A stretch of DNA of 35,529 nt from CAZJFH01 sp964545205. GTDB lineage: Bacteria; Pseudomonadota; Alphaproteobacteria; Rhodospirillales; Magnetospirillaceae. Below, in pieces: positions 8,350 to 19,684 of this stretch. Made by a program: the position numbers and the translations under genes. The stretch's first letter is position 1. The number at the start of each line of letters is the position of its first letter. The DNA is taken from assembly GCA_964545205.1 (NCBI GenBank), contig CAZJFH010000053.1:1-35529 (forward strand). The letters run 5' to 3'. The notes under the pieces were generated by a model. It had not been told where the DNA came from, searched no databases, and saw only the letters and a program-made list of their open reading frames with translations.

Positions 8350-8955
8350 TCAGAACTCCACTCCCGGCTGGGCCTTGATGCCGCTGCGGAAGGGATGCTT
8401 CACCAGCGTCATCTCGGTCACCAGATCGGCCTTCTCGACGAGTTCCGGCGGCGCGTGGCGCCCGGTCACCACGGCGTGCTGCAGCGGCGGCCGCGCGGCG
8501 AGCCCGTCGAGAACGGTTTCCAACGACACATAGCCGTAACGCAGGGCAATGTTCAACTCGTCCAATATCACCATCGAATAATTTTGATCGGACAGCATCG
8601 CCGCCGCCCTTTCCCAGGCGCGCTGCGCGGCGGCGATGTCGCGCTCGCGGTCCTGGGTCTCCCAGGTGAAGCCCTCGCCCATGGCGTGGAACTCGACCAG
8701 GTCGGGAAAGCCCGCGAACACCCGGCGCTCGGCGGTGTCCCAGGCGCCCTTGATGAACTGCACGACGCCGACCTTCTTGCCGTGGCCGACGCAGCGCAGC
8801 GCCATGCCGAAGGCGGCCGACGACTTGCCCTTGCCCGAGCCGGTGTGGACGATCAGCAGGCCGTGCTCGCCGCTCTTCTCGGCCATGATGCGGTCGCGCA
8901 CGGCCTTTTTCTTGGCCATCTTCTCGCGGTGACGGGCGTTGTCCTCGGACTGCAT
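8350..8955 (-). CDS. cobO: Corrinoid adenosyltransferase, CobO/BtuR type
   Basis: Transfers the 5'-deoxyadenosyl group from ATP to the cobalt of reduced corrinoids such as cob(I)yrinic acid a,c-diamide. ATG at 8955, six bases after TGGAG, gives 201 residues, normal for the family; a longer frame from 9030 is not supported by a ribosome site. The P-loop is GSGKGKSS at residues 39-46 and is followed by the family motif VGVVQFIKG. The Walker-B-like VILDELNIAL and the C-terminal VTGRHAPPELVEKADLVTEM are also typical. It follows DUF2442 by 14 bases and precedes the SYLF gene by 32. Confidence 0.96.
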   Translation of the reverse strand: MQSEDNARHREKMAKKKAVRDRIMAEKSGEHGLLIVHTGSGKGKSSAAFGMALRCVGHGKKVGVVQFIKGAWDTAERRVFAGFPDLVEFHAMGEGFTWETQDRERDIAAAQRAWERAAAMLSDQNYSMVILDELNIALRYGYVSLETVLDGLAARPPLQHAVVTGRHAPPELVEKADLVTEMTLVKHPFRSGIKAQPGVEF

Positions 8956-8969
8956 CGGGAACTCCAGAG

Positions 8970-9215
8970 CTAGTGCTGCGTCAGCTTGCGGTACAGGACC
9001 AGCGGATCGAGATCGGCCCCGCCCGGCCAAGTCACGGTTCCGAGGTCGGGATTCACCGAAACCGCGCGAAAGGCCGCGACATCGCGCAATGGCGCGAACA
9101 CGCCCTCAAACGGCACCAATTCGGTCAGGTCGACCTCGCCCTCGACGCCGTCCTCGAACCGCAGGTACAATCGGTGGCCTTCCAGGGCTTTGGCTTCGGT
9201 GACATCCGGGATCAC
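8970..9215 (-). CDS. DUF2442 protein
   Basis: An 81-residue protein of unknown function that fits the DUF2442 pattern: LYLRFEDGVEGEVDLTELV, then a segment with FAPLRDVAAF, and the terminal signature TVTWPGGADLDPLVLY. The start is GTG 9215 with GGAG six bases upstream (inside the end of the preceding gene). It is only three bases downstream of the DUF4160 gene. In many bacteria these two families occur side by side, and I take them as a functional pair. Their role is not established. A toxin-antitoxin-like or DNA-binding role has been suspected for such pairs, but nothing visible here proves it. Confidence 0.82.
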   Translation of the reverse strand: MIPDVTEAKALEGHRLYLRFEDGVEGEVDLTELVPFEGVFAPLRDVAAFRAVSVNPDLGTVTWPGGADLDPLVLYRKLTQH

Positions 9216-9218
9216 GGC

Positions 9219-9479
9219 CTACTCCAACGGCTCGATCGGCCGCAGCGGCTGGAGTTGGCGCGCCAACTCCCAATCCGCACGCAACTCGTCGCGGTGCAAT
9301 GCGGCCCATTCCGTCACGAGCCCCAGCGCTCGTGGACTGAGGTTTCCCTCGATCATTGCCAGGGTCTCGATGGCGATAAGGGCCTTCTGTCCGCCGTAGC
9401 GGACATGGAAATGGGGCGGCGCATGGTCGTTATAGAACATCGCGATGATGATGCCGAAAAAACGGCTGATCTCGGGCAC
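9219..9479 (-). CDS. DUF4160 protein
   Basis: An 86-residue protein fitting DUF4160: FFGIIIAMFYNDH, then APPHFHVRYGG, then a Trp-containing WAALHRDELRADWELAR helix. The PPHFH histidines are the hallmark of the family and could bind a metal; this is inference. The start is GTG 9479 with GGAG six bases upstream. It lies 49 bases downstream of the cobN stop and is followed at once by its usual partner DUF2442. Both embedded genes share the strand, GC content and tight spacing of the surrounding cobalamin genes, so they are presumably co-expressed with them. Function unknown. Confidence 0.84.
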   Translation of the reverse strand: MPEISRFFGIIIAMFYNDHAPPHFHVRYGGQKALIAIETLAMIEGNLSPRALGLVTEWAALHRDELRADWELARQLQPLRPIEPLE

Positions 9480-9528
9480 GAACCGCTCCGGAAAATCGGC
9501 GTCGAACGCGAAATCATGCCCCCGCGCC

Positions 9529-13353
<3,825 letters not shown>

Positions 13354-13360
13354 CAGTTCG

Positions 13361-13493
13361 CCCCTCTCCCGCTTGCGGGGGAGGGGTTGGGGTGGGGGCT
13401 GCGCCTGGGCGCTTCGGTCATGGCCGCCCGAGCGCGGCCCTCACCCTCCCAGCCTGCGGCTTGGCCCCTCCCTCTCCCGCGAGCGGGAGAGGG
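13361..13493. repeat. Second REP/BIME-like palindrome doublet, cobW-cobN spacer
   Basis: Palindrome 13361-13386 (CCCCTCTCCCGC, TT, GCGGGGGAGGGG; one mismatch) and palindrome 13470-13493 (CCCTCTCCCGC, GA, GCGGGAGAGGG; perfect). The flank motif here points inward: TTGGGGTGGGG after the first and CCCTCACCCTCCC (about 13438-13450) before the second, so the relative orientation is the reverse of the cobN doublet. The pair fills most of the 160-base spacer between the cobW stop and the cobN start. Read on the minus strand, the arm next to cobN supplies GAGAGGGG, seven bases before its ATG. Confidence 0.83.
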
Positions 13494-13513
13494 AAGAAAG
13501 GCGTTCCTGCCCC

Positions 13514-14542
13514 TCATCCCACCAGCGCCGCGGTGATCGCGGCGCGGTCGAGGCCCTTCTGGCCGATCACCACCAGGCGGCCGGCGCGCTCCTCGTCGGG
13601 GCGCCACGGGCGATCGTAGTAGCGCTGCAGCCGGGTGCCGACCGCCTGGACGACATGGCGCATGTCCTTGCCGGCGACGTGCAGGAACCCCTTGAGCCGC
13701 AGGATGTCGAAGCCGGCCAGCGCCGCCTGCAGCCGCGCCTCGAGCGCCGCGAGGTCGTCGACGGCGGGCAGGGCGACGGCGAAGCTCTCGAAGTCGTCGT
13801 GGTCGTGGTCGTCCTCGCCGTCGTGGTGCGAGGGCCGGGCGTCGATGCTCTCCTCGACGGCGGCGTCGAGGCCCAGCAGCACCGCCGGATCGACCCTGGA
13901 ATGGCTGGTCGCCAGCGTCTTGACCCCGGCCCGCAGCTTGGCGCGGATCTCGGCCGAAACGCGGTCCAGGGCGGGCGCGTCGAGCAGGTCGGCCTTGTTG
14001 ACCAGCACCAGATCGGCGCACAGCAGCTGGTCCTCGAACACCTCTTCGAGCGGGTTGTCGTGGTCGAGCGCCAGGTCGCCCTCGGCCTGGGCGACCACCG
14101 CCGCGACGTCGTCGGCGAAGCGGCCGTCGGCGACGGCGGCGCCGTCGACCACCGCGACGACGCCGTCCACCGTGACCCGCGAGCGGATCTCCGGCCAGTC
14201 GAAGGCCTTGACCAGCGGCTTGGGCAGGGCGAGGCCGCTGGTCTCGATGACGATGTGGTCGGGCGGGCCGTCGCGCTCGATCAGTTTCTGCATGGTGGGG
14301 AGGAACTCGTCGGCGACGGTGCAGCACAGGCAGCCGTTGGCCAGCTCGACGACGTCGTCGTCGCCGCAGCCGGCGATGCCGCAGCTCCTGAGCAAGTCGC
14401 CGTCGACCCCGATGTCGCCGAACTCGTTGACGATCAGCGCGATGCGGCGGCCGTTCGCGTTCTCGAGCAGGTGGCGCACCAGAGTCGTCTTGCCGGCGCC
14501 GAGGAAGCCGGTGATGACGGTGGCGGGAATCTTGCGGCTCAT
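13514..14542 (-). CDS. cobW: CobW-family metallochaperone GTPase
   Basis: A G3E-family GTPase that is thought to deliver cobalt to the aerobic CobNST chelatase. It has 342 residues. The P-loop GFLGAGKTT is at 12-20, the metal-binding CxCC motif at C71-C73-C74, and NKAD of the GTP base-recognition site at 182-185. A His/Asp-rich loop at about 239-250 (HHDGEDDHDHDD) looks like an extra metal-binding site. The C-terminal domain contains the family stretch ILRLKGFLHVAGK. The start ATG 14542 lies one base after the cobU stop, so the two are tightly coupled. The spacer downstream to cobN holds a palindromic repeat doublet. Confidence 0.96.
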   Translation of the reverse strand: MSRKIPATVITGFLGAGKTTLVRHLLENANGRRIALIVNEFGDIGVDGDLLRSCGIAGCGDDDVVELANGCLCCTVADEFLPTMQKLIERDGPPDHIVIETSGLALPKPLVKAFDWPEIRSRVTVDGVVAVVDGAAVADGRFADDVAAVVAQAEGDLALDHDNPLEEVFEDQLLCADLVLVNKADLLDAPALDRVSAEIRAKLRAGVKTLATSHSRVDPAVLLGLDAAVEESIDARPSHHDGEDDHDHDDFESFAVALPAVDDLAALEARLQAALAGFDILRLKGFLHVAGKDMRHVVQAVGTRLQRYYDRPWRPDEERAGRLVVIGQKGLDRAAITAALVG

Positions 14543-14543
14543 G

Positions 14544-15065
14544 TCAGCTCTCGTCCTTCATGGTCAGGGGCAGGCCGGCGGCGACGAACACCACCCGTTG
14601 CGCGATCGCCGCGATCTCCTGGTGCAGCCGCCCGGCCTCGTCGCGGAAGCGCCGGGCCAGGCCGTTGTCGGGCACGATGCCCAGGCCGACCTCGTTCGAG
14701 ACCATCAGCACCGGGCCGGCCAGGCGCGGCAGCGCGGCCAGCAGCTCGGCGCGGGCGGCGGCGACGTCGCGGCCGGCGAGGATGATGTTGGTCAGCCACA
14801 GCGTCAAGCAGTCGACGAGGATCGGGCGCCCCGGCCGGGCGTGCTCGACCAGCGCCGCCGCCAGCTCCAGCGGCTCCTCGACGGTGGTCCAGTTCGCCCC
14901 GCGCCGCTCGCGATGGGCGGCGACGCGGGCGCGCATCTCGTCGTCCCGGGCCTGGCCGGTCGCGATGTAGACGGCCGGCCGATGGCCGATCTGGCGCTCG
15001 GCCCAGGCGCTCTTGCCCGAGCGGGCGCCGCCCAGCACCAGGGTGAGCGGCGGCGGCGTGTCCAT
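14544..15065 (-). CDS. cobU: Bifunctional adenosylcobinamide kinase/guanylyltransferase
   Basis: Phosphorylates adenosylcobinamide and then adds GMP to give adenosylcobinamide-GDP for the nucleotide-loop step (named CobP in the Pseudomonas denitrificans nomenclature). I chose ATG 15065, preceded by GGAGGAG; a frame extending to 15104 would add 13 residues without a ribosome site. The product is 173 residues, normal size. The P-loop GGARSGKS is at 12-19. The VAAHRERRGANWTTVEEP stretch holds the histidine that is guanylylated in the family, and SNEVGLGIVP is also characteristic. Its stop lies one base before the cobW start. Confidence 0.95.
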   Translation of the reverse strand: MDTPPPLTLVLGGARSGKSAWAERQIGHRPAVYIATGQARDDEMRARVAAHRERRGANWTTVEEPLELAAALVEHARPGRPILVDCLTLWLTNIILAGRDVAAARAELLAALPRLAGPVLMVSNEVGLGIVPDNGLARRFRDEAGRLHQEIAAIAQRVVFVAAGLPLTMKDES

Positions 15066-15116
15066 GACTCCTCCACGGCTGCGATCGGCCGCGAGGCTTA
15101 GCACAGATCGCGGCGG

Positions 15117-15647
15117 TCAGGCGAGGCCCGAGGCCATCGCGCCCAGGCCGGCGCCGGCGACCAGCAGGCCGGCGCCGGTCAGCGCCAGGTTGCGCGGCAG
15201 CCAGCGCTCCTGGCCGGTGACCATGCGCTGATGGGCGCGGAACACCAGGGCGTTGGCGCGGCGCACCAGCCAGCGCGCCGGCCTGCCGCCGCGGCCCATG
15301 GCGTGGAACGGCGAGGCCAGGTTGCGGTAGGCGAGGAACCACAGGCCCCAGAACAGCAGGTACAGCGCCAGGGTCGCCGGCCCGTAGCCGAAAGCCAGGA
15401 AATACCAGGTGGTGAGCACCGCCAGCACGACGCCGGCCAGGCCCCAGGTCAGCAGCAGCCGCGCCGCCGCCAGCGCCGTGCGCCCCGAGACCAGGCGCGG
15501 CCGGCCCAGGTTGTCGACCGGCACCGCCGCCAGCAGCCGCCGCGCGAAGGCCAGGCTGCGACGCTCGTTGAGCACCAGCATCAGCGCGATGCAAAGCATG
15601 CCCGCCGTCTGCACGAACACGGCGGTCGACAACACCAGATCCTGCAT
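15117..15647 (-). CDS. Hypothetical membrane protein in the cob operon
   Basis: 176 residues from ATG 15647, with apparent membrane helices at about 4-26, 58-78, 84-106 and 153-172 and a long basic loop between (RNLASPFHAMGRGGRPARWLVRRANAL). I recognise no family. It sits 12 bases after the cobC stop and 51 bases before the cobU start, in line with genes of nucleotide-loop assembly. Because CobS and the assembly complex are membrane-associated, a scaffold or transport role is imaginable, but nothing in the sequence shows one. Confidence 0.7.
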   Translation of the reverse strand: MQDLVLSTAVFVQTAGMLCIALMLVLNERRSLAFARRLLAAVPVDNLGRPRLVSGRTALAAARLLLTWGLAGVVLAVLTTWYFLAFGYGPATLALYLLFWGLWFLAYRNLASPFHAMGRGGRPARWLVRRANALVFRAHQRMVTGQERWLPRNLALTGAGLLVAGAGLGAMASGLA

Positions 15648-15659
15648 TCCCGGCTCCTG

Positions 15660-16295
15660 TCAGCTCGTTCCGGCGGACAGGATAGCCGTGGGCGGCGGCC
15701 AGGTGCCATCGACCGAAAGGGTTGCCGGCAGGTTCATGCCGAGAACCCGCCACCAGCCGTCGCCCGAGTCGATGCGGGTCAGCGACAGCGGCGCGACCTC
15801 CAGCCGCAGCGCCGCCGCCGGCGTCAGATCGAGGGCGACGGCCAGCGCGGCGCGGATGCTGCCGGCATGACCGACGACGATCAGGTCGCGGCCGGCGAAC
15901 TGGGCGCCGAGCCGGGCGACGGCCGCGCGCACCCGCGCCACGACGGCGGCGAAGCTCTCGCCGCCCGGCGGCGCGGCGTTGGCGGGATCGGCCCAGAAGC
16001 CGGCGGCGTCGATCTCGTCCCAGCGCCGGCCGGACCAGGCGCCGAAATCCTGTTCGGCGAGGTCGGGGGCGACCGCCGGCGCGGGCAGGGCGAGGCCGGC
16101 GGCGCGCAGCGCTTCGGCGGTCTGGCGGCTGCGCCGCAACCCGGTCTCGACCAGCGCGGCGCCGGCCGGCAGCCGCGCCGCCATCGAGGCGAAGGCGTCG
16201 GCGTCCGAGGTGTCGCAGTCGAGGTCGAGGCGGCCCGCGATGGCGCCGCCGGGCACCGGCGCGTGGCGCAGCCACCACCAGCGCGTGGCGCTCAC
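15660..16295 (-). CDS. cobC: Alpha-ribazole phosphatase-like histidine phosphatase
   Basis: A histidine-phosphatase-superfamily protein, predicted to remove the phosphate from alpha-ribazole-5'-phosphate or adenosylcobalamin-5'-phosphate in the last steps of cobalamin synthesis. The start is GTG 16295, overlapping the cobS stop (GTGA), and the product is 211 residues. The catalytic histidine is H11 in WLRHAP (RHG is commoner; alanine replaces the glycine). It also has the second histidine in VVGHAGS and the acid E in LAEQDFGAW. The cobC name is that of Salmonella; in Pseudomonas denitrificans cobC is a different enzyme. Substrate choice rests on context. Confidence 0.88.
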   Translation of the reverse strand: MSATRWWWLRHAPVPGGAIAGRLDLDCDTSDADAFASMAARLPAGAALVETGLRRSRQTAEALRAAGLALPAPAVAPDLAEQDFGAWSGRRWDEIDAAGFWADPANAAPPGGESFAAVVARVRAAVARLGAQFAGRDLIVVGHAGSIRAALAVALDLTPAAALRLEVAPLSLTRIDSGDGWWRVLGMNLPATLSVDGTWPPPTAILSAGTS

Positions 16296-17074
16296 GACAC
16301 CGCCGCCACGGCGGTCAGCAGCACCGAGATCTCGACCGCCTGCTGCAGGGCGCCGAGCACGTCGCCGGTGTAGCCGCCGATGCGGTTCTCGGCCAGGGCG
16401 CAGAGCACGAAGGTCACCGCGACCGCCACCAGCACGGCCATGGCGGCGATGACCGGCGGCAGGCACAGCGCCGCCACCAGCGCGCCGAGCAGCATCGCCA
16501 GCGCCGCCGTCGCCGCCGGCGGCTTGCCGGCGCCGTAGCCGAGGCCGTCGGCGCGCGCCGGCGGCGCCAGCCGCATCGCCACCGGCATCACGGCGCGCGA
16601 CAGCGCCGCCGCCGCGACCAGCGCCAGCAGTCCGGCCGCCGGCACCGCCGCGAAGGCGGCCAGGGCGGTGGCGCGGATGCCGACGGCGAGAACCAGCGCC
16701 AGCACGCCGAAGCTGCCGATGCGCGAATCGCGCATGATCTCCAGCCGCCGGGCGCGCTCGCGCGGCGCGCCGAAGCCGTCGGCGGTGTCGGCGAGGCCGT
16801 CCTCGTGCAGCCCGCCGGTGGTCCAGACCATCGCGAGGACCGCCAGCAGCCCGGCCAGGGTCGGGGTCAGCAGCAGCGCGGCGGCCCAGAAGGCGAGGCC
16901 GCCGATGGCGCCGACCACGGCGCCGGCCACCGGGAAGGCGCGCATCGCCCGCGCCAGCCCGTTGGCCGGCAGCCGCTCGGGGGCGGCGATCGGCAGACGG
17001 GTGAGGAACGACACCGCGATGCGCAGGTCCTGGAGCCAGGTCGTCGTCGAGGCGGTCGGGGTGGCGAAGCTCAT
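16292..17074 (-). CDS. cobS: Adenosylcobinamide-GDP ribazoletransferase (cobalamin synthase)
   Basis: Joins adenosylcobinamide-GDP and alpha-ribazole (or its phosphate) to give cobalamin (CobV in the Pseudomonas nomenclature). It has 260 residues and is an integral membrane enzyme with about six to seven hydrophobic helices. The acidic motif GGLHEDGLADTADG at about 90-103 is the metal and substrate signature, followed by RDSRIGSFG, also diagnostic. The start ATG 17074 is chosen from homologous length; its Shine-Dalgarno sequence (GGAAAG, nine bases upstream) is modest. It opens the long minus-strand cobalamin run, and a promoter candidate lies just upstream. The cobC start overlaps its stop. 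Confidence 0.96.
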   Translation of the reverse strand: MSFATPTASTTTWLQDLRIAVSFLTRLPIAAPERLPANGLARAMRAFPVAGAVVGAIGGLAFWAAALLLTPTLAGLLAVLAMVWTTGGLHEDGLADTADGFGAPRERARRLEIMRDSRIGSFGVLALVLAVGIRATALAAFAAVPAAGLLALVAAAALSRAVMPVAMRLAPPARADGLGYGAGKPPAATAALAMLLGALVAALCLPPVIAAMAVLVAVAVTFVLCALAENRIGGYTGDVLGALQQAVEISVLLTAVAAVS

Positions 17075-17101
17075 TGCAAGGTGCTTTCCGGTGGAGCGTG
17101 G

Positions 17102-17131
17102 GTTATAGGACAGCCCGCACGACATCGCCAA
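17102..17131 (-). promoter_or_regulatory. Putative promoter of the cobS operon
   Basis: On the minus strand TTGGCG (17131-17126) and TATAAC (17107-17102) are separated by 18 bases. The hexamers match the sigma-70 consensus at four and five of six positions. A start near 17095 would give a short leader of about 20 bases before the cobS ATG at 17074, which leaves no room for a cobalamin riboswitch. The site lies in the 78-base divergent gap shared with cobT. Confidence 0.45.
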
Positions 17132-17152
17132 CGACTTCGGAGATCCGTCCGC

Positions 17153-18163
17153 ATGACCGTCGCCAGCTTCGCCGAGATCCGCCGCCTCGCCGCCGCGCTG
17201 CCCGAAGCCGACGCGAGCGCCGCCGCCGCCTGGGCCGAGCGCGAGCCGCAGCTCACCAAGCCGGCCGGCGCCCTGGGCAGGCTGGAGGAGATCTCGCGCT
17301 GGCTGTGCGAGTGGCAGGGCCGCCACCCGCCGCGGGTCGCCACGCCGCGCTGCGTCGTCTTCGCGGGCAATCACGGCGTCGCGGCACGCGGCGTCTCGGC
17401 CTTTCCGCCCGAGGTGACGGTGCAGATGGTCGCCAACTTCCAGCGCGGCGGCGCCGCCATCAACCAGCTCTGCCGCGCCTTCGGCACCGACCTCGACGTG
17501 GTGGCGCTCGAACTCGACCGCCCGACGGCCGACTTCACCCGGGAGCCGGCGATGAGCGAGGCCGATTGCGCCGCCGCCTTCGCCGTCGGCATGAACGCGG
17601 TGAAGCCGGCGACCGATCTGCTCTGCCTGGGCGAGATGGGCATCGCCAACACCACCGCCGCCGCCGCCGTCGCCTGCGGCCTGTTCGGCGGCGAGCCCGG
17701 CGACTGGGTCGGCAAGGGCACCGGCGTCGAGGGCGAGGGCTTCGCGCGCAAGGTCGCCGCGGTCGCCGAGGGCTGCGGCCTGCACCGGACCGACGATCCG
17801 CTCGAAATCCTGCGCCGGCTCGGCGGCCGCGAACTGGCGGCGATGGCCGGCGCCGCGCTGGCGGCGCGGCTGAACCGGGTGCCGGTGCTGCTCGACGGCT
17901 ACGTCTGCACCGCCGCCGCGGCCGTGCTGGCCAAGCTGGCGCCGGGCGGGCTCGACCATTGCCTGGTCGCCCACGCCTCGGCCGAGCCCGGCCACCGCAA
18001 GCTGATGGCGGCGATCGGCAAGGCGCCGCTGTTCGACCTCGGCATGCGGCTCGGCGAGGCCTCGGGCGCCGCCCTGGCCGTCGGCGTCGTCAAGGCCGCC
18101 GCCGCCTGCCATGCCGGCATGGCGACCTTCGCCGAGGCCGGGGTGTCAGACGGCGAGGCGTGA
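17153..18163 (+). CDS. cobT: Nicotinate-nucleotide-dimethylbenzimidazole phosphoribosyltransferase
   Basis: Makes alpha-ribazole-5'-phosphate from nicotinate mononucleotide and dimethylbenzimidazole, supplying the lower ligand of cobalamin (CobU in the Pseudomonas nomenclature; do not confuse it with the chelatase CobT subunit). It has 336 residues from ATG 17153, with GGAG ten bases upstream. Family stretches seen are TKPAGALGRLE, VFAGNHGVAARGVSAFP, CLGEMGIANTTAAAAV and the C-terminal LGEASGAALA with the catalytic glutamate. It runs divergently from cobS and its 3' end overlaps the convergent MFS gene by 18 bases. Confidence 0.97.
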   Translation: MTVASFAEIRRLAAALPEADASAAAAWAEREPQLTKPAGALGRLEEISRWLCEWQGRHPPRVATPRCVVFAGNHGVAARGVSAFPPEVTVQMVANFQRGGAAINQLCRAFGTDLDVVALELDRPTADFTREPAMSEADCAAAFAVGMNAVKPATDLLCLGEMGIANTTAAAAVACGLFGGEPGDWVGKGTGVEGEGFARKVAAVAEGCGLHRTDDPLEILRRLGGRELAAMAGAALAARLNRVPVLLDGYVCTAAAAVLAKLAPGGLDHCLVAHASAEPGHRKLMAAIGKAPLFDLGMRLGEASGAALAVGVVKAAAACHAGMATFAEAGVSDGEA

Positions 18164-19302
18164 GGGCCGGCGCGACCACGCCAGCGCCAGCGGCCCCAGC
18201 AGCCCCACGGCGGCCAGCGAGGCGAAGGCCAAGCCCCAGGCGCCGACCTGTTCCTGGCCGCCGGCGGCGTCGAGCACCACGCCGAAGGCCAGCGGGCCGA
18301 GGAAGCCGGCGGTGAAGCCGAGCAGCGAGTGCAGCGCCATCGTCGCGCCGCGGCGGTCCTCGGCCGACAGCACCGCCCCGGTGGTCAGCGCCGCCGAATC
18401 GAGCTGGATGGCGCCGGAATGGATCAGGCTGAGCAGCGCCACCAGCGCGTAGGGCCAGGCGGCCGCGAAGCCGATCGTCGCCGACAGCGCCGCCGAGGCG
18501 ACCATCGCCCAGGCGCAGAACCGCGCCCGGCCGACGCGGGTGGCGATGTCGGCGCCGAGGATGCTGGTCGCCATCGCCACCAGCGCCCCGGCGGTGGCGA
18601 CGGTGGTCGGGCTCCACGGCACGGCGGCGGTGCCGGCGGCGAAGGTCAGGAACGCCACCAGCCACGAGCGGGTGCCGAACAGCTCCCAGCAATGCACCGT
18701 GTAGCCGAGGATGAAGCCCATCGCCCGCCGGTTGGCGACGACCGGGCGGAAGTCGAGCAGATGCGCCGGTGCCGNNNNNNNNNNNNNNNNNNNNNNNNNN
18801 NNNNNNNNNNNNNNNNNNNNNNNNNNNNNNNNNNNNNNNNNNNNNNNNNNNNNNNNNNNNNNNNNNNNNNNNNNGCGCCGGTGCCGAGCGAGAAGCTGGC
18901 GGTGTAGAACGAGATCGCCCGCGGCTGGTGGGGGCCGTGGAAACGGTCGACCAGCGCCCGCAGGCCGGGCATGTAGGTGCCGGCCAGGCCGACGCCGCCG
19001 AGCAACCGGAACAGCATCGCCGTCCAGAAGCCCTCGGCGACGAAGGCGAAGCCGAAGGCCGAGGCGGCGGCGAGCCCGGCGCCGAGCAGATAGATGCGCC
19101 GGGCGTCGACGCGGTCGGTCAGGCCGACCAGCACCGGCACGGCGGCGGCGTAGCCGGCGAAATAGACGCCGCCGATCCAGCCGGCCTCGGTGTTGGTGAG
19201 GCCCCAGGCCGCCATCAGCGTCGGCAGCACCGCCGGGAAGGCGAAGACGCCGATCATCGTCAGCACCTCGGCCAGGCACAGCGCCGCGACCAGGCCCCAC
19301 AT
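18146..19302 (-). CDS. MFS transporter (interrupted by assembly gap)
   Basis: A 12-helix major facilitator protein by pattern. The N-terminal part has helices near residues 1-25, 38-60, 65-90 and 95-120 and the loop GLTDRVDARRIYLLGAG, which resembles the MFS A-motif. The 100-N gap (18775-18874) cuts it in the region of helices 5-6. The sequence after the gap (AHLLDFRPVVANRRAMGFILGY...) continues in a different frame relative to the gap length, so the true missing length is not 100. The start ATG 19302 overlaps the TGA of the upstream YbaN-like gene by one base. The C-terminal part has six helices and ends at 18146. The substrate is unknown. Confidence 0.85.
18775..18874. other. Assembly gap of 100 N in the MFS gene
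   Basis: Exactly 100 N, the usual placeholder for unknown length. The two flanks carry the same 12-mer GCGCCGGTGCCG (18763-18774 and 18875-18886). Joining them directly at this overlap breaks the MFS frame and drops the expected helices 5-6, so real sequence is missing. Confidence 0.97.
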
Positions 19303-19610
19303 CAGTTCCGGACCTTGCGCGCCAGCCGGCGCCAGGCGAGCCGGACATTGACCTTCAGCCGCCGCCAGCGCTCGGCGACCCAGGCCTCGGCCGAATCGAT
19401 GGCGTGCGCCGCCTTGGGATGACGGGCCTTCAGCGCCGCGACCTGGCGCTCGACCCAGGGAATTTCGCTGGCCAGCAGCGACGCGCCGACCGCCAGGAAC
19501 AGAATTCCCTGCAGCACCGGCAGGAACAGGCCGGCGATGCCGAGCACGACGAAGGCGGCCCCGAAGCCGATCTTCAGCCAGCGCTTGATGACGGGCCAGG
19601 TGGCTTTGAT
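19302..19610 (-). CDS. YbaN (DUF454)-like small membrane protein
   Basis: About 102 residues in the frame ending at 19302, with a hydrophobic hairpin (KIGFGAAFVVLGIAGLFLP, then LQGILFLAVGASLLA) and a basic, Trp-rich tail (AWVAERWRRLKVNVRLAWRR). This pattern resembles the DUF454/YbaN family. The start is uncertain. No ATG, GTG or TTG is available between the stop of the upstream gene (19685) and the first helix. CAGGGAG lies eight bases before ATC 19610, which would place IKATWPV at the N-terminus. The first canonical start is GTG 19547, which would delete most of the first helix. The stop overlaps the MFS start by one base. Confidence 0.6.
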   Translation of the reverse strand: MKATWPVIKRWLKIGFGAAFVVLGIAGLFLPVLQGILFLAVGASLLASEIPWVERQVAALKARHPKAAHAIDSAEAWVAERWRRLKVNVRLAWRRLARKVRN

Positions 19611-19684
19611 GGCGGAAACTCCCTGCGATTGGCGATCGGCAAGAGAGTGGGAGCGGCCGGCCGCGAAGTCCAGCGCGTCGGAGG

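Noticed and set aside
13795..13870. His/Asp-rich loop of CobW as a repeat expansion
   Set aside because: His-rich metal-binding loops are usual in CobW-type G3E GTPases. It is kept as a feature of the gene only.
17075..17152. Cobalamin riboswitch upstream of cobS or cobT
   Set aside because: The divergent gap is only 78 bases, too short for this RNA (about 200 bases), and no B12-box-like core is seen. None was found at the cobW-cobN spacer either, which is filled by repeats.
18146..18163. Frameshift in the MFS gene at the N gap
   Set aside because: The frame change equals the placeholder length of the gap, so it is an assembly effect. Both halves match one transporter.
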